A DNA stretch of 64,000 nucleotides, from NCBI RefSeq assembly GCF_029016285.1, contig NZ_CP091975.1:2232001-2296000 (forward strand), read 5' to 3'. This document shows positions 16,396 through 25,992 of this stretch, one piece after another. A program made the position numbers and the translations under genes. Source of the stretch: Vibrio sp. DW001. Lineage in GTDB: Bacteria > Pseudomonadota > Gammaproteobacteria > Enterobacterales > Vibrionaceae. The notes under the pieces were generated by a model. That model saw nothing but the letters and a program-made list of their open reading frames with translations, did no database searches and was not told where the DNA came from. Each line of letters opens with the position of its first letter. Within the stretch, counting starts at the first letter, position 1.

Positions 16396-18417
16396 ATGGA
16401 CGCGAAAACTTTCTCTCAATTGGTTTCAAAAATCGCAACCGGTAAGCATCTACCAGACGCCATTTATCTACATAGAGATGCATTTTCTAGTTTGCCTATC
16501 GTCCTAGCAAAGTTTGTCCCTGCTGTAGCCAACGCTGTTAACCTAAAAAATGAGGATTGGAATCTGGTTAAGCTTTTCAAAAAAGATTTTCGCATCTCTC
16601 TTTTACACTACCCAGATTTCTATACAGACTCTTACCCTGCTTTAAAACAAAGCTTGAACGTTAACCTTACTAAACTTACACACAAAATCACAAGCTATGA
16701 GAGCACTGATAACCCCCCTATACTACACCGCAAAGAAACGATGATTTTATCCGATAATGACCACTACGAACATTTTATATCACTAACACAAGAGGGTGAA
16801 AACGCAGGTCTTTATCAAAATAGTCGATTGATTGGTTTTAAGCGTTCTTGGGAAAACCTTATTGCTCGTCACGGGTATGAACTTGTAGATGGCCGATTAT
16901 TTCGAAGCTCTGCTGTTCAAACTAATGACGAGGAGACTGGTATTGATAGGCATAAAACCGCAATTGTTCGTCATGAACTTTCTGCTCCGATGAAAAGCCT
17001 AATTAAATATGGTTACTTAGAGGGTTCATATTCGATATTCGATTACGGGTGTGGTCGCGGTGACGACCTGAGAGAATTAGAAGCACATGGGCTCGATGCC
17101 ATTGGATGGGATCCTAATTTTCAACCTGATAATGATAGAGTCAGATCTGATATTGTTAATCTCGGTTTTGTGCTTAACGTTATTGAAGACCAAGATGAAA
17201 GGCTCGAAGCGTTGTTGGGGGCTTTTGAATTAGCAGGAAAGCTTCTTGTTGTATCAGTTATGTTGGCAAACGAAAATCACATAGCGCAGTTTAGGGCTTA
17301 TAAAGATGGCGTGATTACTTCTCGAAATACCTTCCAAAAATACTACGCTCAATCAGAGATTAAAACCTATATAGAAAGAACAATCCAAGAAGATGTCATT
17401 GCTGTAGCACCCGGTATTTTTTACATTTTTAAAGATAAAATTGAAGAGCAATTGTACCTACAGAATAAATATAAACGCCATCATAAATGGGAGCACCTCA
17501 CCTCTCCCACTCCAATTGAATCAAAAGATAAAGCTAAGCTTATCATTACGCAAAACCAAACCCTATTTGACGATTTTTGGAGAACTTGCCTCAAGCTAGG
17601 TAGAATCCCAGCGAACGATGAGTTTGACCAGTCAGAAAAGGTTCGAGAGCTCATAGGCTCTCATAAAAAAACGTTCGGACTCTTACAAGAACTATTTGAT
17701 AACAGTGAGTTTGAACAAGCAAAAAAATCACGCCAAGAAGATCTATTACTCTACTTAGCAATGGGATTATTCGAGAGGCGCAAGCCATACACTAGCCAAT
17801 CAGATGCATTTAAAAGAGATATTAAAGCACTGTTTTCTGATTACAAAACAGCGATGAATTTAGCTGCCGAACTACTGTTTGCAATCTCAGATAACGCATT
17901 GGTTCAAGCTCAATGCGAAAAAGCACACAAAAGTTTACCTGCAAGTTTATTAAATACTGGTCATTCATTGTTATTACAAAAAAACTATATTGATGACCTT
18001 CCACTGCTGCTTCGCACGTATGTTGCCGCAGGTTTACAGATGTATGGCGATCTTGATGACAACATAGATTTAATAAAAATCCATACGACGTCAGGCAAAC
18101 TGACACTTACTGTCTACGACGACTTTGAAAAATCTGTACCTTTCTTAGTTGAAAGGATAAAAATTAAAATGGCCGATCAAGACATTGATTTTTTTGATTA
18201 CGTGGATGAAAAATACAGACCTCCTTTACTAAACAAGCACTTATATATGCCTGAGACTGGCATTAATTATAAGAAGCAATTGAGTTTTGATATGCGATTG
18301 TCGAAACTTTTAACATACAGTTTTAGTGAGGAAATACAGCAACCACATCAACTATTTTTTGACCAACTAGATATAAAGAAAAAGAAAATTCACAATTACC
18401 AGATTATTGGTAAATAA
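16396..18417 (+). CDS. DNA phosphorothioation-associated putative methyltransferase
   Basis: The 673-residue protein has a class I SAM-binding motif FDYGCGRGDDLRELEAHGLD starting near residue 215, followed by AIGWDPNF (acidic ribose contact) and VLNVIEDQDERLEAL. Long regions of unfamiliar sequence flank the SAM domain on both sides. A large protein of this type is known as a companion of dnd clusters. Its substrate is not established and no target-recognition domain was seen. It lies between the M15-like gene and dndB, separated from dndB by a 203-nt region with an inverted repeat. Confidence 0.75.
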   Translation: MDAKTFSQLVSKIATGKHLPDAIYLHRDAFSSLPIVLAKFVPAVANAVNLKNEDWNLVKLFKKDFRISLLHYPDFYTDSYPALKQSLNVNLTKLTHKITSYESTDNPPILHRKETMILSDNDHYEHFISLTQEGENAGLYQNSRLIGFKRSWENLIARHGYELVDGRLFRSSAVQTNDEETGIDRHKTAIVRHELSAPMKSLIKYGYLEGSYSIFDYGCGRGDDLRELEAHGLDAIGWDPNFQPDNDRVRSDIVNLGFVLNVIEDQDERLEALLGAFELAGKLLVVSVMLANENHIAQFRAYKDGVITSRNTFQKYYAQSEIKTYIERTIQEDVIAVAPGIFYIFKDKIEEQLYLQNKYKRHHKWEHLTSPTPIESKDKAKLIITQNQTLFDDFWRTCLKLGRIPANDEFDQSEKVRELIGSHKKTFGLLQELFDNSEFEQAKKSRQEDLLLYLAMGLFERRKPYTSQSDAFKRDIKALFSDYKTAMNLAAELLFAISDNALVQAQCEKAHKSLPASLLNTGHSLLLQKNYIDDLPLLLRTYVAAGLQMYGDLDDNIDLIKIHTTSGKLTLTVYDDFEKSVPFLVERIKIKMADQDIDFFDYVDEKYRPPLLNKHLYMPETGINYKKQLSFDMRLSKLLTYSFSEEIQQPHQLFFDQLDIKKKKIHNYQIIGK

Positions 18418-18511
18418 CGCAACTATATCTCCTGCATTTATCATATTTCATATAGATTAATACCCACTATATAGGTAAAATGCCTGCTCAAATTTGGCAT
18501 ACCTGAACTAA

Positions 18512-18608
18512 GGTTTGTTAATAACGTAATTTTCTCATACAAAAATGAGAGCTTAGTTTGTCATTATTTGACGTACCAACCTTAATTAAGTCTCGTAAAT
18601 AACAAACC
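18512..18608. promoter_or_regulatory. Widely spaced inverted repeat upstream of dndB
   Basis: GGTTTGTTAATAACG (18512-18526) is the inverse of CGTAAATAACAAACC (18594-18608) with two mismatches. The arms are 67 nt apart. The right arm abuts the AAGGTG ribosome site of dndB. Paired operators bracketing a promoter fit the known autoregulation of dnd operons by DndB. The binding protein is inferred. Confidence 0.55.
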
Positions 18609-18620
18609 ATAAGGTGAAAT

Positions 18621-19700
18621 ATGACAAATCAAGACTCAGGATATTGTTACTCCTTTCCAGCAGTGAGAGGCATGCAAGCAGGTAGACCTTTCTATATTGC
18701 TACTTGTCCACTAAGAATTATCCCAAAAATATTTAGTTATAATGAGGATGATGTGCCACCAGAACTTCGCGCTCAGCGGACGCTGAACAAGACTCGAATT
18801 CCTGAAATGGTGAAGTACCTTTTAGATAACCCAAATGAGTACGTTTTTTCAGCTTTGACTGCTTCTGTTGGTATTGAGATCTCTTTTGACGGCCATAACG
18901 ATGCCCCAAACTTAGGCACCTTGAAAATTCCGATGGATGCTCAAATCCTCATTAATGACGGACAACATCGCAGAAAAGCCATAGAAGAAGCATTAAGAGA
19001 AAACCCAGATCTAGGCCAAGATAATATTCCCGTTCTATTTTTTATTGATGAAGGTCTAACACGTAGTCAACAAATGTTTGCTGATCTAAATAAATACGCA
19101 GTAAAACCCAGTCCTTCGCTTAGTACTCGCTATGACCACCGAGACGAAAGCTCCGCGCTGGCTCGATATTTAGCGGATGAAATCAAACCATTTATTGGCC
19201 ATACAGAAATGGAAAAATCGAGTATAAGTCCTAAATCGGCCAAACTTTTCACTCTCAGCAGCATTAAGCAGGCAACTCGTGCCTTATTGAGTAAAGGCCC
19301 AAAAGATGGGTTTAGTGAAGACGAAAGAAATCTTGCGGCCGAATATTGGCAAGAAGTGACCAAACACATAAAAGATTGGCAGATGGTCATAGACAAAGAA
19401 GTCTATCCTGCTCAATTAAGACAAGAATATATCCATGCTCATGGCGTTGGGCTCCATGCTCTAGGGCTACTGGGTAAACACCTATTATGCGAAGAGCCAT
19501 CTGAATGGAAAAATAAGTTGGCTCTACTATCCAACATCGACTGGAGAAAAACCAATCCAGAATGGATAAAACGTAGTATGAATCACGGGAAGCTGAGTAA
19601 ATCGACAATAAATATTCAGTTGACTACTAACGTATTAAAAATTGAACTTGGGTTACCTTTGACCCCGGATGAGATTGCGCTAGAGAAACAGTTATCATGA
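18621..19700 (+). CDS. dndB: DNA sulfur modification protein DndB
   Basis: The 359-residue protein has the defining DGQHR motif at residues 113-117 (INDGQHRRKAIEEAL), followed by PVLFFIDEGLTRSQQMFADLNKYAVKPS as in other DndB proteins. DndB regulates dnd transcription and limits modification frequency. The start has an AAGGTG ribosome site 8 nt upstream. The stop overlaps the dndC start by 4 nt, making dndBCDE a tightly coupled operon. An inverted repeat in its leader may be its own operator. Confidence 0.95.
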   Translation: MTNQDSGYCYSFPAVRGMQAGRPFYIATCPLRIIPKIFSYNEDDVPPELRAQRTLNKTRIPEMVKYLLDNPNEYVFSALTASVGIEISFDGHNDAPNLGTLKIPMDAQILINDGQHRRKAIEEALRENPDLGQDNIPVLFFIDEGLTRSQQMFADLNKYAVKPSPSLSTRYDHRDESSALARYLADEIKPFIGHTEMEKSSISPKSAKLFTLSSIKQATRALLSKGPKDGFSEDERNLAAEYWQEVTKHIKDWQMVIDKEVYPAQLRQEYIHAHGVGLHALGLLGKHLLCEEPSEWKNKLALLSNIDWRKTNPEWIKRSMNHGKLSKSTINIQLTTNVLKIELGLPLTPDEIALEKQLS

Positions 19701-21502
19701 TAAACAAATTAAAATTAGCGGTAGATCTTGACGAAGAATATCAAGATTTCATTAATCTAGAGACTTTTGCTAACAATAAATTAAGCCATTATATTGCCGA
19801 TGTTCAACGAGTTTATCGTGCAGATAAAAGGCCTTGGGTTATAGGCTACAGCGGCGGTAAAGACTCCTCAGCAGTGATGTCTCTTATATATATGGCACTA
19901 CTAGGTCTGGAATCCAAAGACCGTCACAAGCCTATCTTTGTTGTATCTTCTGACACGTTAGTCGAAACACCTGTCGTTGTGAATCACATCAACAATTCAC
20001 TCGCGGCTATCGAAAAAGGCGCTAAACGAAATCAACTTCCTATCAGTTGCCATAAAGTTGTACCTGAAGCAGATCAAACATTTTGGTCTAGCTTATTAGG
20101 AAAGGGCTACCCTGCACCAACTCGCTCTTTTCGTTGGTGCACGGAACGGATGAAAATCAATCCGGTTAGTGACTTTATTAAAACTAAAGTATCTCAGTTT
20201 GATGAGGTTATTGTTGTATTGGGATCTCGAAGTGAAGAGAGTGCATCTCGTGCACAAGTCATCGCCAAACATAAAATAGATGGTTCTCGTTTAGCTCGGC
20301 ACACTACACTTTCTAATGCGTTTATTTACACACCTATTGATACATGGGCAGTAAACGATGTATGGAAAATATTACGACTTTGTCATTTAGAAACAAAAGA
20401 AACACCCCGCGGCACAACAAATATTTGGAGTAACCGTTACGATCTTGAATGGGAAAACCCATGGGGTGGCAAAAACCTTATATTGTGGAATTTGTACAAA
20501 GATTCATCTGGCCAAGGCGAATGTCCCATGGTTATCGATGAAACTACGCCCTCCTGTGGTAATTCTCGTTTTGGATGCTGGACTTGTACCGTAGTAACAA
20601 AAGACCGTGCAATGGAAAGCTTAATCCAAAATGGTGAAGAATGGATGGCACCACTCCTGAAGTTTCGTAATGACTTAGCCATAACAACAGATCCTACGAA
20701 TAAAGATGAGTACCGAAACTTCAAGCGCCGCACCGGAAAAGTAACCAATCAGGCTTCCTATAAAGGTGATAAGTTAAAAACTCTTAATGATATTAAAAAT
20801 CATATCACCTTAGAGGAAGGGCAATCTTTAGAGATATCAAAAGATGAAACTCAGGTTAAGCTACTTAGCAATGGTGAATTAGTCGAGCACTACTCATTTC
20901 AACTAGTAAAAAGCACATCAGCTCACCCTAACCCCACAGAGTTAGCATGGCATTTAATTCGATTTATCCCTGGTCCATATTGGTTGAAGTATCGGAGACA
21001 ATGGCTTCGTGAATTATTAGAACTCAATAAAAAATATAAGTCAGAAGGTCGTGAGATCGAACTGATTACTACTCCTGAATTACATGCCATTAGGCAAGAG
21101 TGGATTCACGATCCAAACGAGCCGGATTGGGACGATTCTCTTCCGACCATCTTTCGTGATGTATATGGATATGATTTAGATTGGGTATACGATGATAATG
21201 CTAGTTTTGGTAAAAACGATGCTCAATTAATTAATGAATTGAGTGAAAATTTTGATGTCGCTCCAGAGCTAATTATGAAGCTAATTGAACTTGAAATGTC
21301 AATGGAAGGCTTAAGCAGGCGTAACGGTATCAGTAACAAAATTGCATCGCTACTCAAGCAAGATTGGGGAAGCCTTGAGGAGATCAAGCAAAAGAATGCT
21401 GCACTTCAAAGCAAAGCAGAGTTTGATATTCACCAACATGAAATCGAACGATACAACCAACAATTGGCTGATATTGATAAACAGCTACTAAAAGAGTTTT
21501 AA
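19697..21502 (+). CDS. dndC: DNA phosphorothioation sulfurtransferase DndC
   Basis: The 601-residue protein belongs to the PAPS-reductase-like PP-loop ATPases, with SGGKDS at residues 52-57. It has a cysteine cluster (PSCGNSRFGCWTCTVVTKD) near residues 289-303 that fits the iron-sulfur site used to pass sulfur to the DNA backbone. RWCTERMK near residue 149 is another conserved family segment. It is about 90 residues longer than many DndC proteins, with extra sequence at the C-terminus (after residue 490) that ends in a helical tail. It is co-translated with dndB and is 7 nt ahead of dndD. Confidence 0.95.
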   Translation: MINKLKLAVDLDEEYQDFINLETFANNKLSHYIADVQRVYRADKRPWVIGYSGGKDSSAVMSLIYMALLGLESKDRHKPIFVVSSDTLVETPVVVNHINNSLAAIEKGAKRNQLPISCHKVVPEADQTFWSSLLGKGYPAPTRSFRWCTERMKINPVSDFIKTKVSQFDEVIVVLGSRSEESASRAQVIAKHKIDGSRLARHTTLSNAFIYTPIDTWAVNDVWKILRLCHLETKETPRGTTNIWSNRYDLEWENPWGGKNLILWNLYKDSSGQGECPMVIDETTPSCGNSRFGCWTCTVVTKDRAMESLIQNGEEWMAPLLKFRNDLAITTDPTNKDEYRNFKRRTGKVTNQASYKGDKLKTLNDIKNHITLEEGQSLEISKDETQVKLLSNGELVEHYSFQLVKSTSAHPNPTELAWHLIRFIPGPYWLKYRRQWLRELLELNKKYKSEGREIELITTPELHAIRQEWIHDPNEPDWDDSLPTIFRDVYGYDLDWVYDDNASFGKNDAQLINELSENFDVAPELIMKLIELEMSMEGLSRRNGISNKIASLLKQDWGSLEEIKQKNAALQSKAEFDIHQHEIERYNQQLADIDKQLLKEF

Positions 21503-21509
21503 CTAAGCC

Positions 21510-23528
21510 ATGCTGATTACTAAATTAACCTTAAACAATTTCAGAGTTTTTCGTGGTTTTCATGAAATTGATTTACGACCTGCACCAGCAAGACTGGCCA
21601 AGACGGGCCCGATTGAAGGCACTGAACGACCAATCATTCTATTTGGTGGGTTAAACGGTGCAGGAAAAACTTCGATTCTAACGGCGGTTCGCCTCGCACT
21701 ATTTGGCCGCCAATCATTTGGGCAACCACTCTCTAACGCTGACTATATTAACGCCTTGGGTGAACTTATTCATAAGGGTGTTGGCCATGGTGGCGTACAA
21801 GATAATGCCTCAATTGCACTTGAATTCAAATACAGCCAAAACGGTGAAGAGAACACCTACAAAGTTGTACGAGTTTGGAAAAAAGATAAAAAAGATAGCC
21901 TAACTCTTGAAAAAGATGGCATTCAGATTCCAGAGCTTAGTTACGATCAATGCCAAGGTTTTTTAAACGAATTAATCCCAACAGGTATTGCCGACCTTTT
22001 CTTCTTCGATGGTGAGAAAATAGCTGACCTTGCTGAAGATGAATCCGGCAGTGTATTAAAAACTGCCGTACGTCGCCTACTTGGGTTAGATGTAATAGGT
22101 AAGCTGAAAAGCGATCTAAGTATATACCTCAAAAAACAAGGCTCTGTCACACTCACTCAATCTATTAGAGAAGAGATGGACTCCTTCGATGTTAAGCGCA
22201 TTGAACACGAACGAAATGCAGAAGGATTGCGTGGAGAAGTTGATCGGGTAGTCGAAAATATACGTATCATCACAAGCGATATCCTAACTTTAGAGAATAA
22301 GCTGTCTCAAAATGGCGGAGCTTGGGCAAAAAGCAGAAAAACCGAAACACTGAAAGTTGATGAGCTTCTTAAAGAAAAGATAGAGCTTGAGAAGCAGATC
22401 CGAATGGAAATGGAAGCAAGTTTACCATTTGCACTTGCTCCTAAAACAATGTCTTTGTTACTGAGTAACATAGAACAAGAACAGAAGATTAAACAAAAGC
22501 AAAACTTTGGACAGGAATTAGACTCATTCCTGGAAATTCTAAAAGATAAGCTTGCATTTAACCTGAGTAGCTCCGCTCCTGCTGCAATGGATGCCATTAC
22601 TGATAGCTTAACAGAACATTTAGGTGATTTTTCTGAACAAACGCGTCTATTTGATATTTCTGATCGTGAAGCCGCTACTGTGGAATACCAAATAAATCAG
22701 CAATCATCACACGCTTTTCATCGCTTTGACAAAACTAGAACACGCTTGGAACAGGTTGAAGAAGAAATTGACAACGCCTCTAATAACATTGCACGAGCGC
22801 CTGAAGAAGAACAAGTTCAAGAGCTATTTACTAATATACGTGACCTTGATAAAAAGAAAGAAAAACTGATTATCAAATATCACGACTTATTAGAAGAAGC
22901 CAAAAGAGAGTTGAGATTAGCTCTTGAGAAAACAAGACAAATTCAAAAATTACATGATAAAAATAAAGATCAGTCAAACAAAGATAGTGGCACGGCCAAC
23001 GCTCAAAACTCCATGTTACTTCTTGAAAAATTTGGTGAGCAACTTACAAAAGCACGCGTTAAGCAACTTGAACGCGAATTTGTTGCGTCATATAAGAAAC
23101 TAGCTCGTAAAAAAGACATTCAGCTTTCAGCATCGATAAACCCAACAACATTTGATGTTGAATTAATCGACGAGCATGGCATTAAGATCAACCGTAAATC
23201 TATGTCCGCAGGTGAAAAACAAATTTATGCTATTTCTATTCTTGAAGCATTAGGTAAAACATCTGGTCGAAAATTACCTATTATCATCGATACTCCATTG
23301 GGTAGATTGGATTCACACCATAGAGATAAGCTTGTAGAAAACTACTTCCCTACAGCAAGTCACCAAGTCGTTATTTTATCTACAGATACTGAAATCGATA
23401 AAAATTATACTAATTTGATTCAAGATGACATTGCACGTAAATATGAAATTCGTTTCGACGGCACAACCAAGTCATCGAAACTAGTAGAAGGTTACTTTTG
23501 GAAAGAGCTAACTAAGGAGTCTGTGTAA
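21510..23528 (+). CDS. dndD: DNA sulfur modification ATPase DndD (SMC/SbcC-like)
   Basis: The 672-residue protein has Walker A GGLNGAGKTS at residues 46-55. A long charged coiled-coil middle spans about residues 210-500. The C-terminal ATPase half has SMSAGEKQIYAISILEALGK (signature) and PIIIDTPLGRLDSHHRDKL (Walker B and D-loop). SbcC/SMC-type ATPases of this class are thought to open or nick DNA for backbone sulfur insertion. Its stop codon overlaps the dndE start (TAATG). Confidence 0.95.
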   Translation: MLITKLTLNNFRVFRGFHEIDLRPAPARLAKTGPIEGTERPIILFGGLNGAGKTSILTAVRLALFGRQSFGQPLSNADYINALGELIHKGVGHGGVQDNASIALEFKYSQNGEENTYKVVRVWKKDKKDSLTLEKDGIQIPELSYDQCQGFLNELIPTGIADLFFFDGEKIADLAEDESGSVLKTAVRRLLGLDVIGKLKSDLSIYLKKQGSVTLTQSIREEMDSFDVKRIEHERNAEGLRGEVDRVVENIRIITSDILTLENKLSQNGGAWAKSRKTETLKVDELLKEKIELEKQIRMEMEASLPFALAPKTMSLLLSNIEQEQKIKQKQNFGQELDSFLEILKDKLAFNLSSSAPAAMDAITDSLTEHLGDFSEQTRLFDISDREAATVEYQINQQSSHAFHRFDKTRTRLEQVEEEIDNASNNIARAPEEEQVQELFTNIRDLDKKKEKLIIKYHDLLEEAKRELRLALEKTRQIQKLHDKNKDQSNKDSGTANAQNSMLLLEKFGEQLTKARVKQLEREFVASYKKLARKKDIQLSASINPTTFDVELIDEHGIKINRKSMSAGEKQIYAISILEALGKTSGRKLPIIIDTPLGRLDSHHRDKLVENYFPTASHQVVILSTDTEIDKNYTNLIQDDIARKYEIRFDGTTKSSKLVEGYFWKELTKESV

Positions 23529-23875
23529 TGTTACCGAACCGAATGAGTTTGTCGCGTACAACAGAGGAACAGCTGAAGAAACTAAAAGGCTACACGGGTA
23601 TCACGCCAAATGTCTCTGCACGTATCGCCTTCTTCCGCTCTATTGAAAGTGATTTTAGGTATAGCGACCAGGATGCAAAACTTGATGGTTCATTAGTACT
23701 GGATAAGTTTACTTGGCTTGGTGAGACTAGCGATATAACTGAGCTAGTATTGAAAATGTACTATCCAGAATTTGATACTAAGCAATACCAACAAGCTTGG
23801 GCTGCCCATGTTGAGGATGGAATTGCCTCACTAAGGAATCATAAGTCCATAGAAGCGCTTGCTAAAAAGTTATAA
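23528..23875 (+). CDS. dndE: DNA sulfur modification protein DndE
   Basis: The 115-residue basic protein begins LPNRMSLSRTTEEQLKKLKGYTGITPNVSARIAFFRSIES, the characteristic DndE opening, and contains the lysine-rich segment used for nicked-DNA binding in this tetrameric family. Its length is normal. It is the last gene of dndBCDE, and a hairpin terminator follows 3 nt after the stop. Confidence 0.95.
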   Translation: MLPNRMSLSRTTEEQLKKLKGYTGITPNVSARIAFFRSIESDFRYSDQDAKLDGSLVLDKFTWLGETSDITELVLKMYYPEFDTKQYQQAWAAHVEDGIASLRNHKSIEALAKKL

Positions 23876-23878
23876 CCG

Positions 23879-23902
23879 AACAATGGCTTATCTTCCATTG
23901 TT
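23879..23902 (+). terminator. Hairpin terminator after dndE
   Basis: AACAATGG and CCATTGTT pair around CTTATCTT directly after the dndE stop, followed by a T-rich stretch. This would end the dndBCDE transcript. Confidence 0.6.
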
Positions 23903-24067
23903 TCAATTTCATTTGATGAAGCAATTTTTATCTAGATCTCAAAACCAAGGCTCAAGAAGCAGAAAAAAGTTAGAAGGTAGTTTAGTAATACCCAGTTGGT
24001 AGCCGAGTTCACCTTAAAGCTAACCGATCCAGTGCTATATAAAAAAGAGAAATAGCTCAGATATAAA

Positions 24068-24103
24068 CTGACAGCCGCCGTATCAAAAATGGGCAGCTGT
24101 CAG
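24068..24103. terminator. Hairpin between convergent dnd and DGQHR genes
   Basis: CTGACAGCCGCC and GGCAGCTGTCAG form a 12-bp stem with one mismatch around a 12-nt loop. There is no strong T-run. By position it may insulate the converging transcripts. Confidence 0.4.
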
Positions 24104-24157
24104 ATCAGGTCTGAGCAACTAAAGCTTACTATTTTATGAACTGACTTTTTCATCGCA

Positions 24158-25321
24158 TTAACTTTGTATGAAAATTAGCTGATACAAATCCTTCAACTTA
24201 GGTTTTGTTATACGGCTCTTAGTTTGCATTTTCCCATTAACCCAAACTATCTCATTACATATAGCTCCATCAAGCATCAAGTCTTTACTACTCACTTCCT
24301 TTATTGAGCCTTCTAATTCTTTACGATTTTCATCCAAGCGCATTAATATCAAATCAGTATATATCTCCCAACCAAGTGGTCTATATAACAAGTGACCAGC
24401 AGTATCTTTTGATTTTCTATACTTAAGAACTGCGCTAACAGCGCTTATATCATCAAGAGTTTTTGTTAGCTCCGGTATAAATTTAAATGTTAATTCATAA
24501 AATGAATGAACGAAATTAGTAATATTTTTTTCTTGGGATACTTCAATTTTCTGTTGATCAATTTCTGAAATATTACAATTTAACTTGTACGCAATTATTT
24601 TTTGTACACAATCAAAAATATTAACCAGAGTCGTTATGCTGCTTGAGTCGTTCAAATTACCAGACTTAAATGAAACTTTCTCTTCATTAAAATAGTTACT
24701 TTTTTCAACTATTTCACGAGTAATACAGGCGGCAAGATCATCTTCGTCTAAAGCAATAATATCTTCTTTCTTAACAATTCTGGCCCTTTTATTCAATGTC
24801 GTGAATAACCTCCGAGTCCGTTTAATACCCTCATCACTTTTATGATGCGCGACAATAATTACAGGTAATTGCTCCTTGTTCAGGTCATCTGTTTTATCTA
24901 AAGCCTTTTTTATGCCGGATAAACGGTGTTGACCATCAATTGCAAACATAGTCAGGCCATCTTTAATGGACATAAAACCCAAACTTTCCTTGGTATAATT
25001 TGGGATATAAAAGTTTTCAGCCTCAACAGTATTTGGGGTTATATTTCCAATATCATGCCATTGAGGTTCACCACCATAAACCCCCAACACTAGAGAATTA
25101 AAGAATCGGTCCTTATTATTACAAAGGTATTCTGAGATTTCCGTGCCTCTTTCTTCTTCAAGTTTTCGCTGAATTAATTGTGTTAGTTTCTTACTATTAT
25201 GTAGTTCATCAGCAAATTTAACTCTCTTCTTTATTTCAATCAATGGCATAAGACACGTATAAGTATCCCAACTACCAAAACATCCTCTGAGGCAAGGCAT
25301 TAATAGCTTTTTGGATGTCAT
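24158..25321 (-). CDS. Second DGQHR-domain (DndB-like) protein
   Basis: The 387-residue protein has the DGQHR motif at about residue 128 (MFAIDGQHRLSGIKKAL), then LPVIIVAHH and TRRLFTTLNKRA, mirroring the DndB core. Outside the core it is not obviously similar to the DndB encoded at 18621-19700. The N-terminus is cysteine-rich (MPCLRGCFGSWDTYTCLMP). It is the last gene of a minus-strand cassette, overlapping the GIY-YIG gene by 4 nt. Paralogues of DndB with this motif occur as accessory proteins in phosphorothioation islands. Regulation or sensing of modification is a guess from family. Confidence 0.8.
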   Translation of the reverse strand: MTSKKLLMPCLRGCFGSWDTYTCLMPLIEIKKRVKFADELHNSKKLTQLIQRKLEEERGTEISEYLCNNKDRFFNSLVLGVYGGEPQWHDIGNITPNTVEAENFYIPNYTKESLGFMSIKDGLTMFAIDGQHRLSGIKKALDKTDDLNKEQLPVIIVAHHKSDEGIKRTRRLFTTLNKRARIVKKEDIIALDEDDLAACITREIVEKSNYFNEEKVSFKSGNLNDSSSITTLVNIFDCVQKIIAYKLNCNISEIDQQKIEVSQEKNITNFVHSFYELTFKFIPELTKTLDDISAVSAVLKYRKSKDTAGHLLYRPLGWEIYTDLILMRLDENRKELEGSIKEVSSKDLMLDGAICNEIVWVNGKMQTKSRITKPKLKDLYQLIFIQS

Positions 25322-25863
25322 AAAATACCAACTCCTTTTAGTAGACCTTTAAGGTCAGTGTCAAAATCTGCAACATTAAATGGTGGGATAAATACTTTAG
25401 TTAATTGTTTTTCAACAATTCCTGTTGATATACCATCCGGAGTAATTGAATAGTGATATTTAAGGTGCCCACCAAATAGTTTCACCATAGCTCTTATTTT
25501 GTGACGATCCTTCAAGCCTGAATCGGTTACATAGTTCCGATATCTTTTTCTAATCGTATTATCGCTATCTAAATCCCCAGCCTTACCAATATAAAGAATA
25601 TAAGAGTTATTAGGTAAGTTCATGCTGTTTTTAGCTGTTATTGAAAAAGCATATACCCCTTGCTCATCCGGCAATTCAAATAAACCAGAATCGTAGTCCA
25701 CAGTGTTCCATTCCAAATCAGGTAGATCATCCACCTTCCCTAAAAATAAAGGACAAAGTACAAATGTTCGTTGAAATTTAGAGATATAGCCCAATACTCT
25801 TAACTTTTCATCTTCTCGTTCTATCTCTTCTAATATTTCACCACTTAATATATCTTCAGCCAT
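25318..25863 (-). CDS. GIY-YIG domain nuclease-like protein
   Basis: In this 181-residue protein the GIY-YIG elements appear in order: GVY at residues 69-71, YIG at 91-93 (YILYIGKAGDL), arginines at 105-109 (IRKRYRNY), the catalytic-type E151 (VEKQL) and N163 (PPFN). These are the positions expected for a single-metal GIY-YIG endonuclease. The first 60 residues are an extra N-terminal region of unknown function. It overlaps the DGQHR gene by 4 nt and follows the AIPR gene by 115 nt. The domain architecture suggests the cleaving subunit of the cassette. Confidence 0.75.
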   Translation of the reverse strand: MAEDILSGEILEEIEREDEKLRVLGYISKFQRTFVLCPLFLGKVDDLPDLEWNTVDYDSGLFELPDEQGVYAFSITAKNSMNLPNNSYILYIGKAGDLDSDNTIRKRYRNYVTDSGLKDRHKIRAMVKLFGGHLKYHYSITPDGISTGIVEKQLTKVFIPPFNVADFDTDLKGLLKGVGIL

Positions 25864-25950
25864 ATATTAAAACCGTTCTAATCTAAAATTTAGCATCTTC
25901 AATTCCATGAGATTTCTAGCTACAAATTTCATACTATTTAACCCCTACAT

Positions 25951-25992
25951 TTAACAAAGATATTATTGAAACAATAACTTAACAAAGATATT
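25951..25992. repeat. 14-bp direct repeat at the AIPR 3' end
   Basis: TTAACAAAGATATT occurs at 25951-25964 and again at 25979-25992, where it forms the last codons and stop of the AIPR gene. The copies are 28 nt apart start to start. It could be the scar of a small duplication. Confidence 0.6.
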
